DNA of 64,000 nt from Splendidivirga corallicola (GTDB taxonomy: Bacteria; Bacteroidota; Bacteroidia; Cytophagales; Cyclobacteriaceae): assembly GCA_030442035.1 (NCBI GenBank), contig JAUJEA010000016.1:62001-126000 (forward strand), read 5' to 3'. The translations under genes were made by a program, and so were the position numbers. Position 1 is the stretch's first letter. The number at the start of each line of letters is the position of its first letter. This document shows positions 10,401 to 18,198 of the stretch, piece after piece. The notes under the pieces were generated by a model. The model did no database searches. It was not told where the DNA came from and worked only from the letters and a program-made list of their open reading frames with translations.

Positions 10401-11765
10401 TATGTACAACACCCTGATCCGGGTTTAACGCTTCCCGGATTGAGCTATGGTGCTAGTGTGGCCAATTATCAGATGGTTTCAGTTCCATTGAAATTGGATA
10501 ACGGATCGGCTTCCAATGTATTCAATAACGAGTTTGGTACTTATAATAAAGAAAAATGGAGACTTTTCGGTTTTGATGCCGGTGCTCAATCAAACGTTGA
10601 AAACTCAGCAAGTGGAGGTGGACTTGAAATAGTTGCTGGTAAGGCCTACTGGTTAATTGTAAGGGATGATCCAGGCAGAGCAGTTGATACAGGTGGTGGA
10701 ACTGTTGTGAGAAACAATCGAAATAACCCTTTTGACCTTTCTCTTAAAAAGGGTTGGAATATGATAGCAACACCATACCCCTTTGATGTTTCATGGAGTG
10801 ATGTTCTCACTCTTAATGGAGATAAAGCTTTGGCGGTAGGTGAGAACCTAAAAGTTTATAGCAATGGGGCATGGACAGATTCTGATGAGATTGAGAAATT
10901 CAAAGGAGCATTTGTCTGGTCCGATGTTGATGTTGATCTTGAAATTCCTGTTATCAAAAATGCAACGGTTAATAACAATAATAACAATGGAGGAAGAAAT
11001 GGTGGTGTCGCAAATCAAGATTATGACTGGAAAGTTAATTTCTCTTTACAATCTGGCAATCTGCAAAATAACATTAGTGCAATTGGAATGCATCAAAATG
11101 CGAATGATAGCAAAGACCGGTACGACGAAATTGCACTTCCACACTTTGATTTTATCGGATACCTCGATATGAATTTTGATCATCCGGAGCATTTTGCTTC
11201 GAAATTTTCAAGTGACATTGTACCATCCAAGGCCAGTCATACGTGGGACTTTGAAATTGAATCTAACGAAAATGGAGAGGTCGTTTTGAGTTGGGATAAG
11301 GTAGATTTGGATATTCATGATGTTCAGCTGCTTTTATATGATATTGCCAGTGAGAAAGTGATCGATATGTTGAGCTCAACCAGCCATAAAATAGATTTAA
11401 ATGGAAAAAGAAGATTTAAGATCTATTATGGAGATGACAACTTCATTGAAGAAAATCTTAGACCGGAAAGTATCGTTTTAGGACAAAATTATCCAAATCC
11501 TTTTACTGCTGAGACTACCATTCCATTTACACTCTCCGATGTTCATGATAACTATGATATCGAGGTAAGTGTATTCAATACCCTGGGCCAAAGAGTATCT
11601 CAAATAGCGAAAGATTCATTTAGACCGGGTTTTTATGAAATCTCGTGGGATGGTAAAAATGATAGGGGCGATAAACAACCATCTGGTATTTACATCTATA
11701 AGCTAAGTGTTCAAAGCGGAGAGTTTAAAAGAGAGATTCATGGAAGGGCAGTGTTAAAGCACTAG
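4413..11765 (+). CDS. Giant cadherin-like repeat adhesin with T9SS C-terminal sorting domain
   Basis: A 2450-residue surface protein. Order: signal peptide (about 1-25); eight tandem units of about 132 residues (66-1119), each starting near VVTTTVANLSYTEGDG and ending near RDIDVSGDNDAP; six further cadherin/Ig-like domains (about 1120-1768) with NDAP-type linkers and IGPGxGETQ turns; a CARDB-like domain (about 1770-1890, DNNLACKEI); a beta region with KGWNMIATPYPF; and a type A T9SS sorting domain (about 2355-2450, LGQNYPNPFTAETTIPF to GIYIYKLSVQSG). Dense Asp/Asn in the linkers suggests Ca2+ rigidification. Expected role: cell-surface or secreted adhesion after export by Sec and T9SS. Repeats 2-4 are almost identical in DNA, so copy number may vary. 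The reading frame is intact throughout. Confidence 0.92.
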   Translation: MRLIPKINIVFIGAILFLFSNNLYGKEIPAFNGTTVNLTENIFNDPAEIKSPKKTVNNRRLMAAPIVTTTVANLSYTEGDGAVIVDGGVTVTDDDVNLASANIQITGNFMSGEDVLAFTDQNGITGSFDSGTGILTLTGTALVAHYKTALQSITYENTSQNPSTLTRTVRFRVNDGVDDSNDATRDIDVSGDNDAPVVTTTVANLSYTEGDGAVAVDGAVTVTDVDDTDLESASVQITVNFATGEDVLAFTNQNGIVGSFNSTTGELTLTGTSSVANYQTALQSITYENTSQNPSTLTRTVRFRVNDGDTDSNDATRDIDVSGDNDAPVVTTTVANLSYTEGDGAVAVDGAVTVTDVDDTDLESASVQITVNFATGEDVLAFTNQNGIVGSFNSTTGELTLTGTSSVANYQTALQSITYENTSQNPSTLTRTVRFRVNDGDTDSNDATRDIDVSGDNDAPVVTTTVANLSYTEGDGAVAADGAVTVTDVDDTDLESASVQITVNFATGEDVLAFTNQNGIVGSFNSTTGELTLTGTSSVANYQTALQSITYENTSQNPSTLTRTVRFRVNDGDTDSNDATRDIDVSGDNDAPVVTTTVANLSYTEGDGAVLADGGVTVTDVDDTNLESANVQITTNFVSGEDVLAFTNQLGITGSFNSGTGILTLTGTSSVTNYQTALRSITYENTSENPSTLTRTVRFRVNDGDTDSNDATRDIDVSGDNDAPVVTTTVANLTYTEGDGAVIADGGVTVTDVDDTNLESASIRIIVNFVSGEDVLSFTNQNGITGSFNSTLGELTLTGTSSVANYQTALQSITYENTSENPSTLTRTVRFRVNDGNVDSNDATRDIDVNADNDAPVVTTTVSLLNYTENDGPVIIDNGVTLTDLDDTSIESASVRITSNFETAEDVLAFTNQNGITGSFNAATGELTLTGTSSIGNYQTALRSVTYENASDNPSTLTRTIRFRANDGSVDSNDATRDVSITAENDAPAITTTPTSLNYLEGSGSVQIDGGLTLTDPDSPTIQSATVSISNNHVPAEDALGFFDLLGITGSYNSGTGVLTLTGPATVTNFQTAFQTVTYTNSSANPDTSPRTITFTATDGLLTSPDASRIITINSTNSQPTLTNSGIEDVTVDEDDPNTVINLHNFFEDVEDPDEDLTYIVVSNSNAALFDSYDIVSTATTDELILDYAENQNGVATITVRATDTGGLLVESTFTVTVNAVNDQPTTTEIPDVSVDEDAPDTVIDLFATFDDVEDADNLLTYTIESNTNPGLFDNVTIDDVLGTLTLDFADNSNGVAEITVRATDTETLFVDDVFTVNVAAINDEPTLTAIVDPAPIDEDSGEQIMSLTGISAGPNEDQLIQIAATTDRPDLVTIAATTDYVSPDANYDLRYTPVENAFGTATITVFVADNGSNLAPNDSILEETFSVVINSVNDAPTIDPVDDPNTIFVNSGEQTIDLTGIGPGAGETQTLNMTVVSSNTALIPNIPANLRAEYSSPDATGTIYYTPLADATGVTTITVILQDDGPSGAPNVRQTTINFNVTVSSVNVAPTLDPINDVVVLEDADQSAVDLTNIGPGVGETQGTSVELFSDNTALFDENDGESLLLEYIDDETTGTIRIKPIANQWGMANITVRVTDDGPGDAPNVNTFERTFQITVDPINDAPFFNDIPDQPVYGVNETPDPIRVTGLNSGPNESQIMNFTFLSSNITLVNPSNITINEALDTITYTLEQGVEGETTITVIVEDGGLSDDPHVNIFQDTFKVTVSDEPDLQVSGISLSNNNVSRNQPFTMTVNFANIGNGDAAPTSLQYFLRADKDIDLNNLENETLLDTKSIPDITEAGFSGLIESPQLKIDASPGSYYVFVLVDRTDNITEIREDNNLACKEIAVNTNQIPEIVFEDGENPAEYTPSDVQFALLAKGTDIGGNLSENEVNIHYRGITSDGGYIVQEAQQKEQGNKFEYTINVADIGDDMGLEYFFSIRDPGDLVARTDTAFIYVQHPDPGLTLPGLSYGASVANYQMVSVPLKLDNGSASNVFNNEFGTYNKEKWRLFGFDAGAQSNVENSASGGGLEIVAGKAYWLIVRDDPGRAVDTGGGTVVRNNRNNPFDLSLKKGWNMIATPYPFDVSWSDVLTLNGDKALAVGENLKVYSNGAWTDSDEIEKFKGAFVWSDVDVDLEIPVIKNATVNNNNNNGGRNGGVANQDYDWKVNFSLQSGNLQNNISAIGMHQNANDSKDRYDEIALPHFDFIGYLDMNFDHPEHFASKFSSDIVPSKASHTWDFEIESNENGEVVLSWDKVDLDIHDVQLLLYDIASEKVIDMLSSTSHKIDLNGKRRFKIYYGDDNFIEENLRPESIVLGQNYPNPFTAETTIPFTLSDVHDNYDIEVSVFNTLGQRVSQIAKDSFRPGFYEISWDGKNDRGDKQPSGIYIYKLSVQSGEFKREIHGRAVLKH
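4608..7770 (+). repeat. Eight in-frame tandem repeats, mostly 396 bp each
   Basis: Equivalent unit starts fall at 4608, 5001, 5397, 5793, 6189, 6585, 6981 and 7377. The first unit is 393 bp and all later spacings are exactly 396 bp (132 codons). Units starting at 5001, 5397 and 5793 are nearly identical, often to the base. Units at 4608, 6981 and 7377 have diverged most. The pattern suggests recent amplification from the centre of an older array. Confidence 0.93.
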
Positions 11766-11803
11766 CTTTTAGTTTGTTACAATATTAAATGGAAATTGTC
11801 AAG

Positions 11804-11848
11804 TGTCTGATATCGCACGGTCATGTAGCGGTATCGGACATTTTTTTT
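11804..11848 (+). terminator. Rho-independent terminator after the adhesin gene
   Basis: A 13-bp stem (11804-11816 with 11828-11840, two G-U pairs) with an 11-nt loop is followed by eight T residues. It lies 38 bp after the adhesin stop codon. Confidence 0.85.
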
Positions 11849-11958
11849 ATAAGAAAATGGATTAAATGTCTGATAATCAATTTATTAAATATTGGTATGC
11901 AAGTTGTTAACAATGATTAAACTATCCAATGCATTGTGTATGATCTAAAATTTTTACT

Positions 11959-12228
11959 ATGAGCCCAATAGCAATTCAAATCCCCCAAATCAGTGGGGAG
12001 CAGGAAATTGAAGTTGAAGTTAAAATCAATGGAATTAAACAACAGTACAACTACAGGGTTGAAGTTTTTTATTGGAAGGACTGTAAAACTCCGCCTGAAA
12101 AAAGGGTAGAGTGTTTAAAAGAAATAATTGAAGGATATGATGATGCCTGGGTATTGTACCAGATAGGCATGCCCACCGATGAGTACGTGCCCATAACTTT
12201 CCGAAGGAAGAGAAACTCTGAGGGCTAG
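11959..12228 (+). CDS. Small conserved hypothetical protein
   Basis: An 89-residue acidic, soluble protein with no signal peptide or membrane segment. It is predicted to be mixed alpha/beta, with two short beta-like stretches (IEVEVKINGIKQQYNYRVEVFYW) and the conserved-looking CKTPPEKRVECLKEIIEGYDDAW and YVPITFRRK. The composition and codon use match the neighbours, and it lies alone between the adhesin terminator and a convergent gene. I do not recognise a named family. Its two cysteines are ten residues apart. Confidence 0.6.
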   Translation: MSPIAIQIPQISGEQEIEVEVKINGIKQQYNYRVEVFYWKDCKTPPEKRVECLKEIIEGYDDAWVLYQIGMPTDEYVPITFRRKRNSEG

Positions 12229-12298
12229 ATAGATTACAGATTTATTTTTTTGTGATTTGCTTCAATATTGCGCCTCCTGGTTCAGTCGCTTCCTGGCT

Positions 12299-13660
12299 TT
12301 ATTTTACTAACCGCGTATGTGAATAAGCCGAAAACCAACCAAACCAGAATGCTCTGTGTGCTGGTAAACGATGCAATATTTTTCCATGTTTGGATTTTAG
12401 ATTACTCTCGGATAATGTCCATGTAACTCCTTTATCATCGATAAGCGTATTTTCCTTATCCCATTTTTCGAAGATTTCTCCTTTGGTCTCATAAACCCTG
12501 TTGGCACCGGATCTATCGGTAAGGATGACCAGATGTTTGTCTTCGATTTTATCGTGATAAAGTGGTTTTCTTTTTAGAAATTTTGCAGATAAAGCAAGAG
12601 GTTTATCCGGAAAATCGCTAAGTATTAACCCTAATATTTCATCTTTATTTCGTAATCTGTAATCCCTTTTAGGAATATTGAACATAAGCTCATCTGTTGC
12701 AAAATATTCCCTGTAAGCTGCTCCTTCAGAATAATCTCTGATATGACCTGTATTAAGACTAAGCACCTTTGTATCAGGATGTCGTTTTTTCCATTCCTCC
12801 CATGTGGTGGTGACTACGCTCAACCTCTCCAATGCAATATCCTGCTCAGCCAAACTGCCTATAACAGGTTCCCCCCAAAGCGTATTCCACAGCGACTGTG
12901 TTTCTCTATCATACATCAATTTGTTTGATCTGAACAAAAAACCACTGGTACCCAAATTGTATTTAGTCCCTTTATGTTCCGTCTTATAAAGGATCATTGT
13001 GCCGCATAGTGTACAATAGACTCCAGCTACCGGTATAGATCCAACACTATCAACGAACATTTCATGCCAGGCCAAAATACGCTTCGGATAGGCTCTTGCA
13101 TCTCCATTTATTTCAATCCCAAATACAACATTGTCATTTTCCATGAAAGTAGCTTCTTGTGCAGATGCCATTTCAGGAGATCTCAGAGGAGGGATTCCAT
13201 CTTGCTGTACACCTCCCCACAGCACTTCATCCAATCTGATCTTTCTTGTTTGATGATCATTAAAGTAATTTTTAAATTTTGGATCAATTCTGCCATATAG
13301 GGTAGCTTTAAAAAAGCCATAATTGGGATGTATTAGAGGTTCATTATTCCAAATCCACTCATACCATTGATGGAATGAATATCCATAATTTTTTCCTGTC
13401 TTGGTTTTTAACAAATTCAGCAATTCAAGTGTAAATTCCGGATCACGGCTCAGGTAAATTATATCCAGTAGCATAATGACGTAGTCCGGTTGCCAGTTGT
13501 CGTCGACATACTTTAAGGCCTCATTTCTAACATTTTTCTGGTTAGAGGATAGTTGAAGGAATTTTTCTATATCCTGAGATGGCTGGGAATAGGTAGTACC
13601 CGGTGAGCTTATAAAACAAATAAGTATGATGGCACTCTGCCTGAGTAGCGTCCTGAACAT
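12299..13660 (-). CDS. Exported DUF3179 domain-containing protein
   Basis: About 453 residues from the ATG at 13660, which gives a proper signal peptide (MFRTLLRQSAIILICFIS, cleaved near TTYSQ); an in-frame ATG at 13705 would add 15 residues. The C-terminal two thirds is a DUF3179 domain: FGIEINGDARAYPKRILAWH, VAGVYCTLCGTMILYK, NLGTSGFLFRSNKLMYDRET and QSLWNTLWGEPV. The conserved CTLC pair suggests a metal or disulfide site. The N-terminal region looks like short helical repeats. DUF3179 proteins are exported and of unknown biochemical role. The gene stands alone, convergent with the 11959 gene. Confidence 0.85.
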   Translation of the reverse strand: MFRTLLRQSAIILICFISSPGTTYSQPSQDIEKFLQLSSNQKNVRNEALKYVDDNWQPDYVIMLLDIIYLSRDPEFTLELLNLLKTKTGKNYGYSFHQWYEWIWNNEPLIHPNYGFFKATLYGRIDPKFKNYFNDHQTRKIRLDEVLWGGVQQDGIPPLRSPEMASAQEATFMENDNVVFGIEINGDARAYPKRILAWHEMFVDSVGSIPVAGVYCTLCGTMILYKTEHKGTKYNLGTSGFLFRSNKLMYDRETQSLWNTLWGEPVIGSLAEQDIALERLSVVTTTWEEWKKRHPDTKVLSLNTGHIRDYSEGAAYREYFATDELMFNIPKRDYRLRNKDEILGLILSDFPDKPLALSAKFLKRKPLYHDKIEDKHLVILTDRSGANRVYETKGEIFEKWDKENTLIDDKGVTWTLSESNLKSKHGKILHRLPAHRAFWFGWFSAYSHTRLVK

Positions 13661-13872
13661 GGTAATTGAAATGGAAGCAGATTTTAACATAAACCAATAA
13701 TTCATTTAAGTTGAATTCAAAAAGTATTAAAACTTTTTAAAGTGGATTTACTATTTGTCTTATTCCAGATGTGAAATTCAACAAGTAATATTTCTACACT
13801 TTCAACAAACTTGACTATTGATAAATTCCTTTTAGGAAAATCCTATTACAATAGATGGCGGTAAGTGTACGG

Positions 13873-14637
13873 TTACCTATTGTTTAATCTAAATTGATAA
13901 GACTGATCGGTTTCTTTTTTTGGGACATAACTTCTTTCCACGAACGTCACTTCATCGTCGTTGTCGACCAATAAGATGGTTGAACATCTGGTTCCGTAAT
14001 TTGTATTTTTTATGAATAATGGAGATAACATTCGTTCTTTTTCCATTCCAACACCGGTGTCAGGTAATTTTTCATCGGGAGCTATTTCGCTATTATTTAA
14101 AAAATCAAAACTTGCTTCAATTGAAAAATCTTTTCCAGCAATAAGATTTACCAGATCCTTTTTTCCCTGTGCTACTTTTGGCCATGGTGCATCAAGTAGT
14201 GCATTGCTTAATCCGTAAATTCCTGGTTTAAGGGTAGTAGGTTTCCCTTGATAATTAGAATAGTAGCATAGTTCATCAGGATCGCCATAAATAATGTTGA
14301 ATCCGTTGAATTGTTTACCGTTCTCCACTAAATAATCGGAAAAGGAAAGGTCATTGTTATTGTTCTTAAGAAAACCAGTAACCAATGCACCCCTTGAGGG
14401 TACGTTTTCTTTTATGTTAAAAGGATCTCGATAATTTGTGAGTGCTGCAAACCTGCCAAGCTTATTGATAGCAAACCAACTTCCGTTCTCTTTAAGATCT
14501 TTGCCTCCGAGTATGGTCTCTTCGTCATTCCACCAGTGAGCTGTTTCCGTTGGACGATCATAGAATTCATCCCTATTGGCAGCCACTATTAATTTATATT
14601 TGGGATGAGCTTTGTAGGCAAATAGAATCAGGCACAT
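13873..14637 (-). CDS. NRDE family protein (TANGO2-like)
   Basis: A 254-residue protein beginning MCLILFAYKAHPKY, with the name-giving VAANRDEFYDRPT motif at about 18-30 followed by ILGGKDLKENGSWFAIN and FAALTNYRDP. These are hallmarks of the NRDE/TANGO2 superfamily, an Ntn-hydrolase-like fold. The Cys directly after the initiator Met would be the nucleophile if Met is removed. Family members have been linked to haem and lipid handling, but the bacterial role is not settled. It is cytosolic, with no signal peptide. A perfect -7 box lies about 50 bp upstream (14687-14694). Confidence 0.85.
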   Translation of the reverse strand: MCLILFAYKAHPKYKLIVAANRDEFYDRPTETAHWWNDEETILGGKDLKENGSWFAINKLGRFAALTNYRDPFNIKENVPSRGALVTGFLKNNNNDLSFSDYLVENGKQFNGFNIIYGDPDELCYYSNYQGKPTTLKPGIYGLSNALLDAPWPKVAQGKKDLVNLIAGKDFSIEASFDFLNNSEIAPDEKLPDTGVGMEKERMLSPLFIKNTNYGTRCSTILLVDNDDEVTFVERSYVPKKETDQSYQFRLNNR

Positions 14638-14686
14638 TGATAGATGTAGTTCTTATTAAATTGATTTATAAATTTAAACAAGAACG

Positions 14687-14694
14687 CAAAGATA
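14687..14694 (-). promoter_or_regulatory. Bacteroidota -7 box (TATCTTTG) for the NRDE gene
   Basis: Read on the minus strand this is TATCTTTG, a perfect TAnnTTTG match 50 bp upstream of the NRDE start codon. It implies a leader of roughly 40 nt. Confidence 0.5.
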
Positions 14695-14767
14695 GGGCAA
14701 TTTGGTTTCAAGGAGTTCCGATTAACCAATCATTTTTAAACTGATTTACCCTTTTTAGCTGGTCTAT

Positions 14768-16057
14768 TTATTGATTCGAGCTCTTCAAGATCTCAATTTC
14801 TACTCTAATATTTTTCTTGGCTTCTGGTTTGTCTTTATCGTAAATCATCTTTTTTCCACCCCAACCTTTTACTTCCATTCTACTTTCTTCAACACCTTGC
14901 TCCACAAGATATTGTTTCATAGTAAAACCACGTTCCTTGGAAAGCTCTTTAGCACTTCCAAATGTTTCCAAATTGTCCTTAGACATTTTGAAGTAGTTAT
15001 TCTGCCCTTTGTCTAATTTGATTATTTTTCCCGCTCTATTACTATTGGTATGCCCGTGAATCTTGATGCTTAATTTATCATCTTCCTGGAGCATTTCCAA
15101 CAGACTGTTTACCTCATATCTGGATTCTGGCCTCATAACCGCGGCATCGTTGAAAAAATAAACATTGTACATCACAGCTATATCTCCGGGTTTTAACCTT
15201 TCCAATGGGAAATCAATAAATATTGAATCACCCTCTTGTCTTACAAATGACTTGGAGTCATCATTTATCGGTTGGTCCAATAAAATATCATGCTCAACTT
15301 TTCGGTAACCGAAGACATTACAAATTAACTTCAATGAATGTTTGCCATTTTTAGGATCCATAAGCCCTTGCATTTCGTGGGCCTTTAGTTTTTTGAGGTA
15401 TTTGGCTCGAACATTATCAATGATTTCAATGGAAGCTTGTACCTTGGCATTGTCCTTTATACGGAATGTATTGAAATAGATGACATAATCGCTATTCTCT
15501 AATTCTCTTTGTTTTTTCAATCTTTCGCTCTCACTGAGCTGTGAATCAGATACATTTGATTTGTTCTCATTTGGTTCTGTAATCTGCTGTTCAGGTACTT
15601 TGGCCAGGTTAGAGTCTCCCAGCCCTGTATAAAGGATATCACCATCCAGCGTTTCGAGATCATCTTCCATATTCACTCGAAGCATCCACGCACCCTTAAA
15701 ATGCTGAGTCCCTCTAAGCCGCCAGGTTTCACTTCTGGCTTGTTCTACGTCTTCAAACTTGTATAAATACACATAGTAATATTCTGTGTCTTCTCTCGTC
15801 CCATAATCTGATTCATATCCTTTGGAAGCTAAAAAATTTTTATAATCCACAGCATTGTGAAGCTCTCTGAATGCACCAATCACTATATACACTCCTTTTT
15901 CCAATGGTTTGAGACCGTCACCACGCAATTTTGTGGAATCCTGGAATTGTAATTTATTTACTTTCTTTAAGCTGTGAACGACTGCCTGACTTTCAATACC
16001 GGCTAATACCGCTAAACCAAATACAATGGTAAATATGGACCTAGATTTAGGAAACAT
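14768..16057 (-). CDS. Periplasmic SPOR-like and OmpA-like peptidoglycan-binding protein
   Basis: A 429-residue protein. N-terminal signal peptide or anchor (IFTIVFGLAVLAGIESQA). Residues about 52-125 (GVYIVIGAFRELHNAVDYKN to GAWMLRVN) resemble a SPOR-type fold. The C-terminal part (about 310-425) is OmpA-like: LSIKIHGHTNSNRAG, then KELSKERGFTMKQYL, MEVKGWGGKK and KNIRVEIEI, the segments that contact diaminopimelate in peptidoglycan. A charged linker rich in Ser/Asn/Glu joins them. Similar proteins tether T9SS/gliding or outer-membrane assemblies to the cell wall, but no por/gld gene is next to it here. It is divergent from the C1 peptidase. Confidence 0.8.
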   Translation of the reverse strand: MFPKSRSIFTIVFGLAVLAGIESQAVVHSLKKVNKLQFQDSTKLRGDGLKPLEKGVYIVIGAFRELHNAVDYKNFLASKGYESDYGTREDTEYYYVYLYKFEDVEQARSETWRLRGTQHFKGAWMLRVNMEDDLETLDGDILYTGLGDSNLAKVPEQQITEPNENKSNVSDSQLSESERLKKQRELENSDYVIYFNTFRIKDNAKVQASIEIIDNVRAKYLKKLKAHEMQGLMDPKNGKHSLKLICNVFGYRKVEHDILLDQPINDDSKSFVRQEGDSIFIDFPLERLKPGDIAVMYNVYFFNDAAVMRPESRYEVNSLLEMLQEDDKLSIKIHGHTNSNRAGKIIKLDKGQNNYFKMSKDNLETFGSAKELSKERGFTMKQYLVEQGVEESRMEVKGWGGKKMIYDKDKPEAKKNIRVEIEILKSSNQ

Positions 16058-16533
16058 AATCTTATTTTTAATACCTACTCTTCGACCTTTGATTGAACTT
16101 TGAAATATAAATATTCAAAGAATTTGTTTATATCTTTTATGTTTTCTTCTGATTATCAAAAACATAAACACTAAAATTTTATCCCATGCAATGTCAAAAT
16201 AAAGCGAACCTTTTAAAAGAATGATAGTGCATTTGACCGCTAATATTACATCTGTTTTATTTAAGTTGATTTCATTACAGTTTGATCAAAGGAGCGGAGT
16301 TCATCTAAGTTTCAATGACTTTAAAATAGATGCATTACAGAAAACTTAGAGCAGCTTCTTAAGATAGAATTATATTCCATTTTGATACTATTTTATCATT
16401 TTTAAACTATAGAGAATGTTTTGATCCATAGATTATCAATAATTTGCTAATTTTAATCATAGCAAAATTTAATTTTTTTGATTGAACCTTATTCAAACTA
16501 AATATTTATACCCGAAACCAAACATAGAATTTT
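16058..16533. other. 476-bp divergent intergenic region, AT-rich
   Basis: This separates the OmpA-like gene (leftward) from the C1 peptidase (rightward) and must hold both promoters. I see no perfect TAnnTTTG box, no credible gene and no strong hairpin. Confidence 0.4.
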
Positions 16534-17694
16534 ATGAAACTTAAAAGATCGATATGGATTGGAGCCTTGTTAGTTTTTATAGTAGGTTCCTGGGCAAAGG
16601 GCCAGGAGAAAATGATGCTCAATGATGATGTGGAAATAGTTGTAAAAAATAAAGTAGAAGTGACCTCGGTCAAAAGTCAGGATAGGACTGGTACTTGCTG
16701 GAGTTTTGCAACTTCCTCTTTCATTGAATCAGAAGCCCTGAGAAAAGGCAAAGGAGAACATGATATTTCGGAAATGTATTTTGTCCGCCAGACCTACCCC
16801 AAAAAAGCGGATAATTTTGTTAGAAGACATGGTAATGCGACATTTGGAGCAGGGAGCCTTTCACATGATGTGATAATCGCAAGTAAAGAATTCGGTGTGG
16901 TTCCCGAAGAAATATATACAGGTTTATCAGAGGGAGAACGATATCACAATCATGGTGAACTACAATCCGTTTTAAAAGGATTTCTGGACGGACTTATTAA
17001 GAATAGAGGAGGAAACCTGAACCCCAAATGGAAAGGAGCTTATGAGGCAATCTTGAATACCTATCTTGGAGAAGTACCTCAATCATTTGTGTATCAAGGA
17101 AAAGAGTATACACCAATGACCTTTGCTAAAGAGGCACTTGATTTTAATCCGAATGACTATGTCGAAATTACATCATTCACGCATCGACCATATTATGAAA
17201 AATTTATATTGAATATTCCAGACAACTGGGCAAATGCCAGTTATTTCAATGTACCATTGGATGAATTTGAACAGATTATGGATCATGCCCTGGCTAACGG
17301 TTATTCTATAGCTTGGGATGGTGACGTGAGTGAAAAAGAATTTGTACATCAAAAAGGAATTGCATATGCACCTTCCAAGAAGAGCCAAAAATCTTCCGAT
17401 GAAAAAAATGCCATCACCACGGCACTAAAAAATGAGTTGCAAATTACAGAGGAAATGCGGCAGAATGCATATGATAATTATTCCACTTCCGACGATCACC
17501 TAATGCATATTGTGGGGCTTGTGACAGATAAGGATGGTAAGAAATATTATTTGACAAAGAACTCCTGGGGTACGGATAACGATCTTGGTGGATACTTATA
17601 TATGACGCAATCCTATGTTAGATTAAAATCAATTGCTATCATGATCCATAAGGATGCATTGCCAGAGTCGATTTCCAAGAAAATGGGTGTTTAA
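16534..17694 (+). CDS. Exported C1-family (bleomycin hydrolase-like) cysteine peptidase
   Basis: A 386-residue protein with a signal peptide (WIGALLVFIVGSWAKGQ). The catalytic Cys is C55 in QDRTGTCWSFAT, preceded by the oxyanion Gln; the His is H325 in DDHLMHIVGL and the Asn is N343 in TKNSWGTDND. This arrangement, with a long insert between Cys and His, is the C1B aminopeptidase C/bleomycin hydrolase type, but the protein is shorter than the roughly 450 residues usual there and is exported rather than cytosolic. Expected role: periplasmic or extracellular peptide trimming. The gene stands alone, with long untranslated regions on both sides. Confidence 0.88.
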   Translation: MKLKRSIWIGALLVFIVGSWAKGQEKMMLNDDVEIVVKNKVEVTSVKSQDRTGTCWSFATSSFIESEALRKGKGEHDISEMYFVRQTYPKKADNFVRRHGNATFGAGSLSHDVIIASKEFGVVPEEIYTGLSEGERYHNHGELQSVLKGFLDGLIKNRGGNLNPKWKGAYEAILNTYLGEVPQSFVYQGKEYTPMTFAKEALDFNPNDYVEITSFTHRPYYEKFILNIPDNWANASYFNVPLDEFEQIMDHALANGYSIAWDGDVSEKEFVHQKGIAYAPSKKSQKSSDEKNAITTALKNELQITEEMRQNAYDNYSTSDDHLMHIVGLVTDKDGKKYYLTKNSWGTDNDLGGYLYMTQSYVRLKSIAIMIHKDALPESISKKMGV

Positions 17695-18198
17695 CATTCC
17701 TATAATGGAGAAATTCATAGAATCAGGACTTTATATTTTGAAAAATACCAATTGAGAGTAAGAGGTTTCTGTTTTTAATGATTACTAGTCGGTCCAAAAA
17801 AAAAGTATCATTTGATATTTTTAGAAAGGCTGATTGCCTTGTTTAGTCAAGATTTTGGATAAAAGACTCAAGATTGCTGTAGCTTTTTTCTTTTTTACAG
17901 AGAAATTAAAACGACCAGCTTTGAAAGCTTATTGATCCATTCAATTAAAAGTTTGTGTGATAGAATAAGGTAAAAAAGATAATGATATTAAAATTTTGCG
18001 AAAGCAAGGTTTAATTGCCGGGCTTAAGCTTAAACCTATATGTTATTAGTCTTTATACTAAATTCTTGCTACTTATTACTGTAGCGAGGGCTTTTTTAGG
18101 CAGGACTACATAGCAGTTCCTTTTACTCTTATAATTTGGTATCTGGATACTTTCTAACTTTCTATACAGATGGACTGCATTAGTTTATGACGAATTTA
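17695..18198. other. 504-bp intergenic region with one terminator-like hairpin
   Basis: No gene is supported between the C1 peptidase and the convergent antiporter gene. The stretch is AT-rich with several A/T homopolymers. The only structure seen is the hairpin at 18065-18097. Confidence 0.4.
18065..18097 (+). terminator. Possible Rho-independent terminator far from any gene
   Basis: An 8-bp stem (18065-18072 with 18081-18088, one G-U pair) with an 8-nt loop, followed after GG-C by six T residues. It lies 370 bp after the C1 peptidase stop, so it ends either a very long 3' UTR or an independent short transcript. The two-base gap before the T run weakens the call. Confidence 0.4.
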
